A stretch of DNA of 31,991 nucleotides from Gammaproteobacteria bacterium UBA1119 (GTDB lineage Bacteria; Pseudomonadota; Gammaproteobacteria; Pseudomonadales; Azotimanducaceae), in NCBI GenBank assembly GCA_002313255.1, contig DCBA01000043.1, positions 1-31,991 of the forward strand, written 5' to 3'. Both the position numbers and the translations under genes were made by a program. The notes under the pieces were generated by a model, which saw nothing but the letters and a program-made list of their open reading frames with translations, was not told where the DNA came from and did not search any database. Every line of letters starts with the position of its first letter. The stretch's first letter is position 1. Below are positions 9,009-16,469 of the stretch, piece by piece.

Positions 9009-9596
9009 CTACCCCCGCAGGTGTTGTGTTTCGTTGAGGCTAACCAAGCTCCGCTCACCTGTTGATGCGCACAAAAAGCGACTAGCACTCGCGTAACGAA
9101 CATCGGCAAAAAGCCGCGGCGGCATGCCGAGCACGTGCGATGCCCACATATTCACCACGCCTCCATGACAAAACACCGCAACCCGCTCGCCCGAATGACG
9201 TTCAATGATGGATTCGACGCCTCGAACAACCGTGGCTTGGAACGCAAGCATATCGACGTCGTCGCCATAGCTACCGTCCACAAACGCTTTCCATGCTTCG
9301 TAGTCTTGAGCCTTCAAATCTTCCATTGGAATGTAAGTTGAACTGTCTCGATCGAACTCTGATACATCGTCTTCGATCATGATCTCCAATCCCGAACGCT
9401 GCGCAAAGGGCTCTGCCGTCTCACGCGCCCTTTGCAGTGGGCTCGAGTAAATGGCCTCAATCTTGATACCAACGAGCCAATCGGCCGCCTCAGCCGCCTG
9501 CATCAAACCGATACGCGACAATGAAGGATCTGCAGCGACGCCGTCTTTCGTTTCTACCCGCATCGGAAGGCCGTGCCGTATTAGGACGATCTCCAC
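9009..9596 (-). CDS. Histidine phosphatase family protein (phosphoglycerate mutase-like)
   Basis: A 195-residue member of the histidine phosphatase superfamily. The N-terminal 'IVLIRHGLP' holds the catalytic RHG motif with the phospho-accepting His at about residue 8. 'IYSSPLQRARETAEPFA' supplies the conserved Arg of the phosphate pocket, and 'VFCHGGVVNMWASHVLG' supplies the second His. Such proteins dephosphorylate small molecules or proteins; true glycolytic mutase is unlikely at this length and context. The start is a GTG separated by one base from the TGA of the upstream epoxide-hydrolase-like gene, with AGGA about a dozen bases upstream, so translation is probably coupled. It is the last gene of a three-gene minus operon and converges with the flavoprotein gene. 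Confidence 0.88.
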   Translation of the reverse strand: MEIVLIRHGLPMRVETKDGVAADPSLSRIGLMQAAEAADWLVGIKIEAIYSSPLQRARETAEPFAQRSGLEIMIEDDVSEFDRDSSTYIPMEDLKAQDYEAWKAFVDGSYGDDVDMLAFQATVVRGVESIIERHSGERVAVFCHGGVVNMWASHVLGMPPRLFADVRYASASRFLCASTGERSLVSLNETQHLRG

Positions 9597-9597
9597 T

Positions 9598-10626
9598 TCA
9601 CAAAGTTCCTACGTCCGCAGTCAGCCATGCCTCAAGCACCTCGTTGACCGCGCCAGGACATTCCTGCGCCATCCAATGCCCGCTATCGACGATGGCTTCC
9701 GTTAAGTTGGAACATTTCGCCCTCATCGGTCGACCTAAAGGCGAATTAACCGATTCACAAACCGCATCGTATCGAGCCGCTATGAAAAGAGCCGGCATGG
9801 CAAGCCGTCCCCGATCAAGCGCGGTGTTCGCGTATGCCGTATTCACTTCGTGATTCATGTAATAAGAATTTGCGCCAAAGAACCCCGATTCGCGAAGCGC
9901 TCCCGAGTAAACGGACAAATCTTTGGCACTTATTACCCGAGAATCCAATGGCAAATCTGGCGCTTGGCCCGCACCCCCAAACCAGCCGCCCGAAGACCGG
10001 ATCGAAGCAGTTGAGGCCGGCTTGCCAACCGTATCGGGATTACCACCACGGAATAATGCCGTGAGCGTTTTTTCTACGTCCGCCTCCATGGTTGATTGAG
10101 CTTGTTCGAAACATTCTTGGTAATACAGCTGATAATCCCATTGTCCAACGGGATACTCTTCAATCGGGTACACGTTTCGATCGATGAGCTCAATGACCCG
10201 GCCAACGCCATACTCGAGCGTAGCGTAAGGGACACAAAGGCTCGCCACGGCTCGGCAGCGATCTGGGTGATGACTCGCAATATTCCAAACGGTCGGACTG
10301 CCCCAATCATGACCAACCCATATCGCCGTTTCTGAACCGAAGGCATTGATAAGGGCAAGCAAGTCTTCAACCACTTTTGCTTGGGAATAGTCGGCGTGAC
10401 TACCGTACTTTGAAGATCGGCCATAACCACGCAGATCCGGCGCAACCGCATGGAATCCTAGCCGAGCCATTGCGGGCAACTGGTGCCTCCAGCTGTACGA
10501 CAGCTCCGGCCAACCGTGAACGAACATCATCAAAGGACCGTCTTTCGGCCCGTCTTCTATGTAGAACGTCGTGTGGCCGTCGGTTTCGACCATCCCATCA
10601 ACCGGCATATCCAGATTCCTTGTCAA
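9598..10626 (-). CDS. Alpha/beta hydrolase, soluble epoxide hydrolase-like
   Basis: A 342-residue alpha/beta-hydrolase. The oxyanion-hole motif 'FVHGWPELSYSWR' and 'DLRGYGRSS' are typical of epoxide hydrolases and haloalkane dehalogenases. The nucleophile elbow is 'WVGHDWGSPTVW' with Asp107, so the enzyme forms an ester with an Asp rather than a Ser. The general base is His317 in 'DSGHWMAQE'. The HGxP motif and Tyr-rich cap region ('YYQECF', 'SYYMNHE') favour epoxide hydrolase over dehalogenase. No signal peptide, so cytoplasmic. The ATG overlaps the stop of the upstream metallopeptidase gene (four bases, ATGA) and its own stop lies one base before the histidine phosphatase GTG: a tight operon whose pathway is not evident. 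Confidence 0.88.
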   Translation of the reverse strand: MTRNLDMPVDGMVETDGHTTFYIEDGPKDGPLMMFVHGWPELSYSWRHQLPAMARLGFHAVAPDLRGYGRSSKYGSHADYSQAKVVEDLLALINAFGSETAIWVGHDWGSPTVWNIASHHPDRCRAVASLCVPYATLEYGVGRVIELIDRNVYPIEEYPVGQWDYQLYYQECFEQAQSTMEADVEKTLTALFRGGNPDTVGKPASTASIRSSGGWFGGAGQAPDLPLDSRVISAKDLSVYSGALRESGFFGANSYYMNHEVNTAYANTALDRGRLAMPALFIAARYDAVCESVNSPLGRPMRAKCSNLTEAIVDSGHWMAQECPGAVNEVLEAWLTADVGTL

Positions 10627-12095
10627 TATGAAAGCGAAATCGGAAGCGACAATAGTGACAACGAAATTCTTGCCCGTTTACGCCAATCTTCGCTCGCGTC
10701 CCAATGATAAGTTTTCTTCAAATGCAACCTCGCCAACGCCTCGTTGCCACTTAGTCTGTACGCCTCGCCTAAATAGTAATTAATGCGTGGCGCCCACGGC
10801 GCTAATCGATGGGCAACGAGCAGATAATTGATCGCGTCGCCTGGTTTACCGGTGTGCACATACACGACGCCAAGTCCGAAAGCAGCGTCGACTCGTTCCG
10901 GATCCGACTTGAGCGCGTTTCGATATAGTTCAGCTGCGTCAGCCCAGTTTCGTTTGCACAGCGCCGCAATATCTTCCATACAACGCGACACAATTAACTC
11001 AGCCATACGAACGTTTGCACCTGGATCAGAGGGATCTAGTTGGAGAGCTTGCCCCGCTATTGTGTATGCCTTTCCACGCAATCCACGCAGGGCTTGAGAG
11101 TAACTAACCAAGGTCGGCACGTCGTTGGGCGCATCCTCAAGAACGTCTTCTAACAAACGTCCAGCCAGCAGAGGATTTCGTGCCATGATTACGCGGGCTA
11201 GGCTTAGGCGTGCCTCCAAAGGGTCTAGGCAATCAACATCTAACGGTTGGGAGTTGCCGGGTTCAAAATCAACCGTCCTTATCGGAAGGTCCTTGCGCTG
11301 GAAATAACTGCGCAAAGAAACGACCAAATTGTCTGAGTTATATCCGGTAAACCTACTGATCGCTTCGGCAGAGGACATACCGGCATCGATTGCCACCAAC
11401 ATGTCGTCAATGTGGTTTTCGATGGATTCATTTTGTGTATTCTTTCCGTGGTAAAGAAAGTGCACCACTGCCCACGCCTTCTCATAGACACCCGGCAAAA
11501 CATGCCGCGACCAATCAACCGTATATCTTTCATCAAGAATCTGACTCACGCGAGGTCGCCGATTGAGTATCCGGCGGGCATTTGGTGTAACGACGGGTTG
11601 GCCCACGAGAGCACGTGTTGGTGAGACAAATTGCGCCGTGGAAAGGTAAACAGCAAAGCCTTCCTCAAACCAGATAGGCAGGTTCAATGAGCTATACCGT
11701 CGCAACAGATAATGGGTGTATTCATGAAATGCGACTTGAAAGCGCCCTCGAGCCCCCTCGTCCGGACCAAATACAAGCAAGTGCTCTTGAAACGATGGCT
11801 TCATGAACCCCGCTATTCGGTCGTTGTCGAAAGTCTCTCGAAAATCGTCTTTGTTTTTGAAAGCAAGGACGCGTAGGGGTCTGACTTGTTCTCGGTCGGT
11901 GTTCAAAAGTTGCTGCGCCATGCGATGGAAGTCTTCCAGCGCTCTCGCCAGCTCGAGTCCATTATTCGGTTCGATATCCGTTACAAGATCAAAATGGGGT
12001 GTCGTTATTCGGCACCATTGATGGTCGGCGATACTAGCCGAGGCTAGGCATGGCAAACACGCCGCGAACGCAAGGCAACGGTAGCATCGCCTCAT
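10623..12095 (-). CDS. Secreted HExxH metallopeptidase-like protein with C-terminal TPRs
   Basis: From the ATG at 12095 the product is 490 residues and begins with a clear signal peptide ('MRRCYRCLAFAACLPCLASAS'); an upstream ATG at 12137 would add 14 residues before the signal peptide and overlap the divergent neighbour, so I reject it. The zinc motif is 'FHEYTHYLLRR' (His124, Glu125, His128), followed by 'WFEEGFAVYLS' whose Glu is the likely third ligand, as in gluzincin MA-like peptidases. Residues about 320-480 are TPR-like helical repeats ('YRNALKSDPERVDAAFGLG', 'INYYLGEAYRLSGN'). The substrate is unknown; export points to the periplasm or outer membrane. It heads an operon with the epoxide-hydrolase-like and phosphatase genes, overlapping the first by four bases. 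Confidence 0.85.
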   Translation of the reverse strand: MRRCYRCLAFAACLPCLASASIADHQWCRITTPHFDLVTDIEPNNGLELARALEDFHRMAQQLLNTDREQVRPLRVLAFKNKDDFRETFDNDRIAGFMKPSFQEHLLVFGPDEGARGRFQVAFHEYTHYLLRRYSSLNLPIWFEEGFAVYLSTAQFVSPTRALVGQPVVTPNARRILNRRPRVSQILDERYTVDWSRHVLPGVYEKAWAVVHFLYHGKNTQNESIENHIDDMLVAIDAGMSSAEAISRFTGYNSDNLVVSLRSYFQRKDLPIRTVDFEPGNSQPLDVDCLDPLEARLSLARVIMARNPLLAGRLLEDVLEDAPNDVPTLVSYSQALRGLRGKAYTIAGQALQLDPSDPGANVRMAELIVSRCMEDIAALCKRNWADAAELYRNALKSDPERVDAAFGLGVVYVHTGKPGDAINYLLVAHRLAPWAPRINYYLGEAYRLSGNEALARLHLKKTYHWDASEDWRKRARISLSLLSLPISLSY

Positions 12096-12117
12096 GACGG
12101 TCCGTAAACTCAATCGA

Positions 12118-12636
12118 ATGAAACAGATTGCATGCACTCTGCTCGCGCTGTTGCCGATCTTGGGAATGGGTGCGCCAACCTCAGCACCGTGGTTGCCCTT
12201 AGATTGCCATGCCGAAAAAACCGTAGGCTTGCACGATTACGTCGAGGCTGAAAGTAAGCCGGTCGAAATATATGAACCTTCAATTTTTTTCGCATCCCGT
12301 TTTACTTTGCGCGAAAATCGGACGTTCGCTACGTTCTTGGACCAAGAAAACGTTGCTCTTTACGTAACAATGATGGACCAGCAATCCGGCGACGTGAGCG
12401 AGTTTCAATGCGACACTGTACGCGGTACGGGTGATACATTTGGGTACAGTTGTCGTAACTCGCCGCCATCAGACATCCTTATGTTAAACCCAGAATCAAT
12501 GCGCTTCACGCGTGGTGCGGTTGGAGGATGGACGTTCTATTCAGCCGGCGACGGCCACAATGGCACATCGCTTTTTGTCGAATACGGACTATGTCAACAG
12601 GTGGAAGACGTAACGGCAAACAACCAAGAATTTTAG
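12118..12636 (+). CDS. Secreted protein of unknown function (172 aa)
   Basis: Not recognised. From the ATG at 12118 the protein starts with a standard signal peptide ('MKQIACTLLALLPILGMGAP'); an ATG at 12094 would add eight basic residues ahead of it and its start codon would overlap that of the divergent gene, so 12118 is preferred. The mature part is about 150 residues with four cysteines ('LDCHAEK', 'FQCDTV', 'YSCRNS', 'GLCQQ'), enough for two disulphides, and aromatic/Gly-rich strands, suggesting a small beta-rich periplasmic domain. Its start lies only 22 bases from that of the divergent metallopeptidase gene. Its stop overlaps the stop of the next, convergent gene. Confidence 0.65.
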   Translation: MKQIACTLLALLPILGMGAPTSAPWLPLDCHAEKTVGLHDYVEAESKPVEIYEPSIFFASRFTLRENRTFATFLDQENVALYVTMMDQQSGDVSEFQCDTVRGTGDTFGYSCRNSPPSDILMLNPESMRFTRGAVGGWTFYSAGDGHNGTSLFVEYGLCQQVEDVTANNQEF

Positions 12637-12857
12637 TCGTCTTCGACGATCGCCTCTTTTGCGTCTTCCAGCACAGCCGCTACGACTTTGTCGACGTCGA
12701 CCAACGTGCTCTCATCCAGCACCTTTTCGGCCGTTACATTAATCACCTCAATTGCCGCGAGGCTTTCTTCGACGGATAGCCGATGCACTTTGACAACATC
12801 ATCACCAAACGACATTGCGGCTAAGAAGCTTGCCGCCAAGAACAGAAAAATCTTCAT
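12633..12857 (-). CDS. Small acidic secreted protein of unknown function (74 aa)
   Basis: Not recognised. Starting at the ATG at 12857 it has a good signal peptide ('MKIFLFLAASFLAAMSFG') and a mature part of about 56 residues that is very acidic and Val/Ala/Glu-rich, ending 'EDAKEAIVEDD', with probable helices. An ATG at 12887 would add ten residues before the signal peptide and is less likely. Its TAA overlaps the TAG of the convergent secreted protein gene. There are no cysteines. The signal peptide and sensible composition support a real gene, but I know of no family. Confidence 0.55.
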   Translation of the reverse strand: MKIFLFLAASFLAAMSFGDDVVKVHRLSVEESLAAIEVINVTAEKVLDESTLVDVDKVVAAVLEDAKEAIVEDD

Positions 12858-12971
12858 CTTGTAGATTTCCGAAATGAGTGGGATCACCGAATCACCAAAT
12901 GAACCATCAAGCGCGGTATTCTAACAAAAGTTCCGAAGGAAGACCCCGTGATTCGGGTAAACATTTATAGA

Positions 12972-13922
12972 CTAAGCCAGGAAGAACAGCCGCTCCAGCA
13001 CGATATCAGCACATCGACGACTTTCTGACATTGTCGTAGAGTTTGCAGCCTTTATGGCCATTCGTGGACTTTCATGGGATAGGTGTATCTGACCATTCTC
13101 GTGTAATTTCAACAAACCTCGCACCAGTTTGTTTGATCTCTTAGGTCGTTTGAGTGGCAACTCCATGACGCCCACAACCGCCCCGGCGGACAGCGCTTCG
13201 TACAACATGGAGACGCTATCAGCCGTAACCCACACCTGAGTCGCCGTGGCTAATCTTGATTCAAGAAAATCGGGCGCTGCGTCCTGCCATCTCGTGAACA
13301 TACCGTCGGTAAGCATGTTCAACGCACTGCTCATGGAGGAGGGCGTACGGCGAGAGTCACAGATTGTCCAATTAAGCTCTGGATTAGCCCGCATCACCGA
13401 TTCGACTTGACAAAATACCTCGTCATCACACCATTCAAAGTGACGATTAACGCCCCCGAGTAGAATCAACCCAGCATTCGCGTCTTTCTCAGATTGTTGC
13501 GTCGGGCCGATTACGCCTAACGTTTCAATCACATTGTTAGCCCCTCGACGCCGATCGTGATGAGGCGCAAATACCAAATCAAAGAGCCCGACAGGTAGGG
13601 AAGGACTCATGAGTAAAACTGTACGTCCGCCACAGAATAACCGTGTCATCAGCATAGGCCAGTGCGTTGCGTGGCCCGCACCGACGATGAGATCAGGTCG
13701 ACAGTGAACGTGAGTACGTTTCTGAAGGTGTGCCTTAATCTCGGCACCCCAAGTGTTTGATGTTCGAACGTCAAAGTCTCGAATATCCACCGACATTTTT
13801 TCCGCCAAAGCTTGAGTTAGCCCGAGCGTCTGCTTCTCATGCCCGAGCTTTCCGTCAACGAAACGCCATACGTGAAGCGTCCCGGGGGTAGAGTTCGCCG
13901 GCCTAGTTAATATCCCGGCCAT
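12972..13922 (-). CDS. Mitochondrial fission ELM1 family protein (bacterial homologue)
   Basis: A 316-residue protein with the hallmarks of the ELM1/DUF1022 family: 'WRFVDGKLGHEKQTLGL' near the N-terminus, 'RPDLIVGAGHATHWPM' and 'LLMSPSLPVGLFDLVFAPHHD' in the first half, and 'VTADSVSMLYEALSAGAVVGV' in the second half. The two-domain layout resembles GT-B glycosyltransferases, and the last motif resembles a nucleotide-sugar-binding region. The role of bacterial members is not established; a link to cell-envelope glycans is a reasonable guess. No signal peptide or membrane segment. It lies 108 bases downstream of cysE on the same strand. No Shine-Dalgarno sequence is visible before the ATG at 13922, so the start is uncertain. 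Confidence 0.85.
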   Translation of the reverse strand: MAGILTRPANSTPGTLHVWRFVDGKLGHEKQTLGLTQALAEKMSVDIRDFDVRTSNTWGAEIKAHLQKRTHVHCRPDLIVGAGHATHWPMLMTRLFCGGRTVLLMSPSLPVGLFDLVFAPHHDRRRGANNVIETLGVIGPTQQSEKDANAGLILLGGVNRHFEWCDDEVFCQVESVMRANPELNWTICDSRRTPSSMSSALNMLTDGMFTRWQDAAPDFLESRLATATQVWVTADSVSMLYEALSAGAVVGVMELPLKRPKRSNKLVRGLLKLHENGQIHLSHESPRMAIKAANSTTMSESRRCADIVLERLFFLA

Positions 13923-14030
13923 CCAAAAGTCACTTCATGTCCATCGGAAAGCAGTGTGCGATCGTGCCTTTTGAAATCGTCGTCCACGCGAATTAGGAGA
14001 CCAACCAATACATGCAACGATCCACGTCGC

Positions 14031-14852
14031 CTATTCACCGGAACCGATCGTTTGATCCATACCGAGCGAGGGATTTTCCTCAGATGGTCGACCCACAATT
14101 TTCGCTGGGACGCCGGCGACGGTCACGTGCGGCGGCACATGATCGAGAACAACACTTCCCGCACCCACTTTCGCTCCCTCGCCGACCTCTATGTTCCCGA
14201 TCACTTTACATCCAGCTCCCAATAAGACCCCACGTCGAATCTTGGGGTGTCGATCACCTGCCTGTTTACCCGTTCCGCCCAAAGTCACGGAATGCAGAAT
14301 CGACACATCGTCTTCGATCACGGCGGTTTCGCCAACAACAATTCCCGTGGCGTGATCGAGCATCAGTCCTCGTCCAATCGCCGCCGCGGGATGTATGTCA
14401 ACTCCCAAACCCACACTGATCTGACTTTGGAAAAATTGAGCCAGCGTATGTCTTCCGTGCGTCCACAGCCAATGAGCAATTCGATAGGCCTGTAACGCGT
14501 GATAACCCTTGAAATAAAGAAAAGGGGTAGATAAGTCCTCACAAGCAGGGTCGCGTTGGAAGATCGCCATCACATCGATTTCGGCAGAAGCTAGGATGCC
14601 CGCATCATCGTTCATCGCTTCTTCGATAACATCACGGATGAGCATGGTCGGAAGCATCGGATTATCGAGCTTACTCGCCAATCGAAAACTGAGAGCGGCT
14701 CGGAAACTTTTGTGATTCAGTATGGTTGCATGGAAATAGCTGCCGAGAATAGGTTCCTCGACTGCCTTGGCTTCAGCTTCCAACCGCATCACCTCCCATA
14801 CACCTTCACCCAGCGCTACATCGTCTTCCGTCTTGTCGACCGAACCCGTCAT
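14031..14852 (-). CDS. cysE: Serine O-acetyltransferase
   Basis: Transfers acetyl from acetyl-CoA to L-serine, the first step of cysteine synthesis. From the ATG at 14852 it is 273 residues, the same length as E. coli CysE; a perfect GGAGGG lies six bases upstream, so the longer frame opening at 14915 is rejected. The N-terminal helical domain has 'EPILGSYFHATILNHKSFRAAL', slightly abbreviated from the family consensus. The left-handed beta-helix follows with 'HPAAAIGRGLMLDHATGIVV', 'DDVSILHSVTLGGTGKQ' and 'DRHPKIRRGVLLGAGC', which carry the catalytic Asp/His residues. The tail after 'VAGVPAKIVGRP' is short and does not end in the Ile that normally docks with cysteine synthase (it ends in 'IGSGE'). 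Divergent from nadK; the ELM1-family gene follows. Confidence 0.95.
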   Translation of the reverse strand: MTGSVDKTEDDVALGEGVWEVMRLEAEAKAVEEPILGSYFHATILNHKSFRAALSFRLASKLDNPMLPTMLIRDVIEEAMNDDAGILASAEIDVMAIFQRDPACEDLSTPFLYFKGYHALQAYRIAHWLWTHGRHTLAQFFQSQISVGLGVDIHPAAAIGRGLMLDHATGIVVGETAVIEDDVSILHSVTLGGTGKQAGDRHPKIRRGVLLGAGCKVIGNIEVGEGAKVGAGSVVLDHVPPHVTVAGVPAKIVGRPSEENPSLGMDQTIGSGE

Positions 14853-14980
14853 GTTGAAACCCTCCAAACCAGGTTGCTGTGTGATCTGTTCGCAACTGCA
14901 CTTCCCAAAAGACATCAGCGTCGCCTAGCGTGAAGTGTCGTGAACTGGGTTTCAAGGCCCTTTGGATGAGCTCGCGTGCG

Positions 14981-14999
14981 TATAATCTCGTCCGCGGAG
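14981..14999 (+). promoter_or_regulatory. Candidate nadK -10 element and ribosome binding site
   Basis: A perfect TATAAT (14981-14986) lies 21 bases before the nadK ATG at 15007, and GGAG (14996-14999) gives seven-base spacing to that ATG but only four to the alternative TTG at 15004, so ATG is chosen. The -35 region is poor, and the leader would be only about 14 bases. Confidence 0.45.
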
Positions 15000-15006
15000 C
15001 ATATTG

Positions 15007-15897
15007 ATGAATACGAAACCCTTCAATCGCGTTGGTCTTGTTGGCAGGCAAGGCAATCCCCACGTAGTTGATTCGCTGCAACGTGTTCGGACACTGTTCG
15101 AGGAACTTGGGGTCGAATATGTCGTCGAAAACGATACCGCCCAGATGCTCGGGGTGGACAATCTCGCAACTGAGAATCGTGCCGATCTCGGTCGCGACTG
15201 CGATCTAATCGTGGTGGTTGGAGGAGACGGTAGTATCTTAGGCGTTGCGCGCGACCTCGCGCACTCAGGTGTCCCGATTCTCGGCGTTAATCGTGGAGGA
15301 TTAGGGTTTCTTGCAGACATTGCCCCAAACCAAATTGAACGTCAGGGGCGCGAAGTATTGTTGGGCCAATACCGCGTCGAAAAACATTTTTTGCTCGATA
15401 TGATTGTCCGTAGCAAAGGAAAAAGCGGGGGATCCAGCCCTGCACTTAATGACATCGTCGTCAATGCTGGCACGATGTCCCGCATGATGGATTTCAGTCT
15501 TTTTGTGGACAATGAATTCGTCTATCAACAACGTTCGGACGGCCTCATTATCGCCACTCCGACGGGTTCGACTGCTTATTCATTGTCGGCAGGTGGGCCG
15601 ATCATGCATCCAGGACTGGATGCAATCGTCGTGGTCCCGATGTTCCCCCACACGCTGACCTCAAGGCCATTGGTTGTCCGTGGCGATTCGAAAATCAGGG
15701 TTGAGTTGGGAAACGCAGCGGATACACCCATGGTGAGTGCAGATTCCCAAGTCGATTTCGTGCTTAAAGCGGGTGACCATGTCGAAATCGAAAAACATCC
15801 TCACCCCCTCAACCTGGCCTACCCAATTGGGCATAGTTTCTTTGACGCGTGCCGCAGCAAACTCGACTGGGCAAGCCGACTTGGGGGCGGGCCTTAA
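15007..15897 (+). CDS. nadK: NAD kinase
   Basis: Phosphorylates NAD+ to NADP+ in the cytoplasm. The 296-residue product matches E. coli NadK (292) along its whole length. The N-terminal 'VGLVGRQGNP' strand is followed by the catalytic 'VVVGGDGSILGVARDLA' (GGDG at residues 72-75), 'GVNRGGLGFLADI', 'QRSDGLIIATPTGSTAYSL' and 'SAGGPIMHPGLDAIVVVPM', which form the NAD-binding site. The ending 'LDWASRL' also resembles the E. coli C-terminus. It diverges from cysE and its last four bases overlap the end of the convergent MocA-like gene. Start choice is explained by the GGAG site upstream of 15007. Confidence 0.97.
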   Translation: MNTKPFNRVGLVGRQGNPHVVDSLQRVRTLFEELGVEYVVENDTAQMLGVDNLATENRADLGRDCDLIVVVGGDGSILGVARDLAHSGVPILGVNRGGLGFLADIAPNQIERQGREVLLGQYRVEKHFLLDMIVRSKGKSGGSSPALNDIVVNAGTMSRMMDFSLFVDNEFVYQQRSDGLIIATPTGSTAYSLSAGGPIMHPGLDAIVVVPMFPHTLTSRPLVVRGDSKIRVELGNAADTPMVSADSQVDFVLKAGDHVEIEKHPHPLNLAYPIGHSFFDACRSKLDWASRLGGGP

Positions 15898-16469
15898 GTG
15901 AGGTCTTCAGGGCGATCGATGTCCCGAAAAATCCCTTGATCTCGAACCTCAACGTCGACGACATCACCGATATAATCGTCAATTAACGCCCGTGCACCAC
16001 GGTCACCCTTAAGATCCATAAGGGGGCCGAATAATCGACTGTTGAATCCAACAGGATTACCTGTTCGTCCGCTTGAACTCGGACGCGCAATTACTGCCCC
16101 CGCATCCATCGTACAGGCAATTTGAGAGACTGTGTCAGGCGAAACATAGGGCATGTCCGCAAGACCAATGATGACCCAAGGTGCACTTCCTAACGCTCTT
16201 ATGCCTGCTGCAATGCTTCGAGACATACCTGCTTTTGCGTCCTGCGCTACGACCCACTCGCAAGGCCCATTTACTAGACCCTGGACACTCTCATCGCCGG
16301 GCTTCACTACGACAAGCACCCTCGGACACACTCGTTCGTATAGCGCCACCACATAGCTCAGCAACGGCACCTCATTAAATAAGAGCTTCCGTTTGTCTGA
16401 TCCGAATCTTGTGGATCCACCTGCAGCTAGAAGAAGAGCCGCGCCGCGTGGCTCTATTGCATCCGTCAA
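15894..16469 (-). CDS. MobA/MocA-like nucleotidyltransferase (molybdenum cofactor)
   Basis: A 191-residue nucleotidyltransferase. 'ALLLAAGGSTRFGSDKRKLL' is the NTP-binding motif with the conserved Lys, 'WVIIGLADMPYVSPDTV' carries the metal-binding Asp, and 'RTGNPVGFNSRLFGPLMDL' with 'KGDRGARALIDD' completes the MocA pattern. MocA transfers CMP to molybdopterin to give the cytosine dinucleotide used by xanthine-dehydrogenase-type enzymes; MobA would use GMP. Coupling to an XdhC-family gene (the ATG overlaps its stop by four bases) strongly favours the MocA role. It is the second gene of a two-gene minus operon and ends by overlapping nadK tail to tail. Confidence 0.88.
   Translation of the reverse strand: MTDAIEPRGAALLLAAGGSTRFGSDKRKLLFNEVPLLSYVVALYERVCPRVLVVVKPGDESVQGLVNGPCEWVVAQDAKAGMSRSIAAGIRALGSAPWVIIGLADMPYVSPDTVSQIACTMDAGAVIARPSSSGRTGNPVGFNSRLFGPLMDLKGDRGARALIDDYIGDVVDVEVRDQGIFRDIDRPEDLT

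Noticed and set aside
12918..12971. Possible terminator after the ELM1-family gene
   Set aside because: On the minus strand CCCG/CGGG and TTCC/GGAA small stems are present, but both are only four base pairs and the T-run is short and interrupted.
13907..14098. Minus-strand 63-codon frame between cysE and the ELM1-family gene
   Set aside because: It overlaps the ends of both well-supported genes, has no recognisable domain or ribosome binding site, and most of it lies in cysE sequence read in another frame.
14012..14419. 135-codon plus-strand frame
   Set aside because: Entirely antisense to the 3' half of cysE and the following spacer, Arg/Pro/His-rich as expected for a shadow frame.
15004..15006. 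TTG as nadK start
   Set aside because: The GGAG site has ideal spacing to the ATG one codon downstream, and E. coli NadK also begins close to that point.
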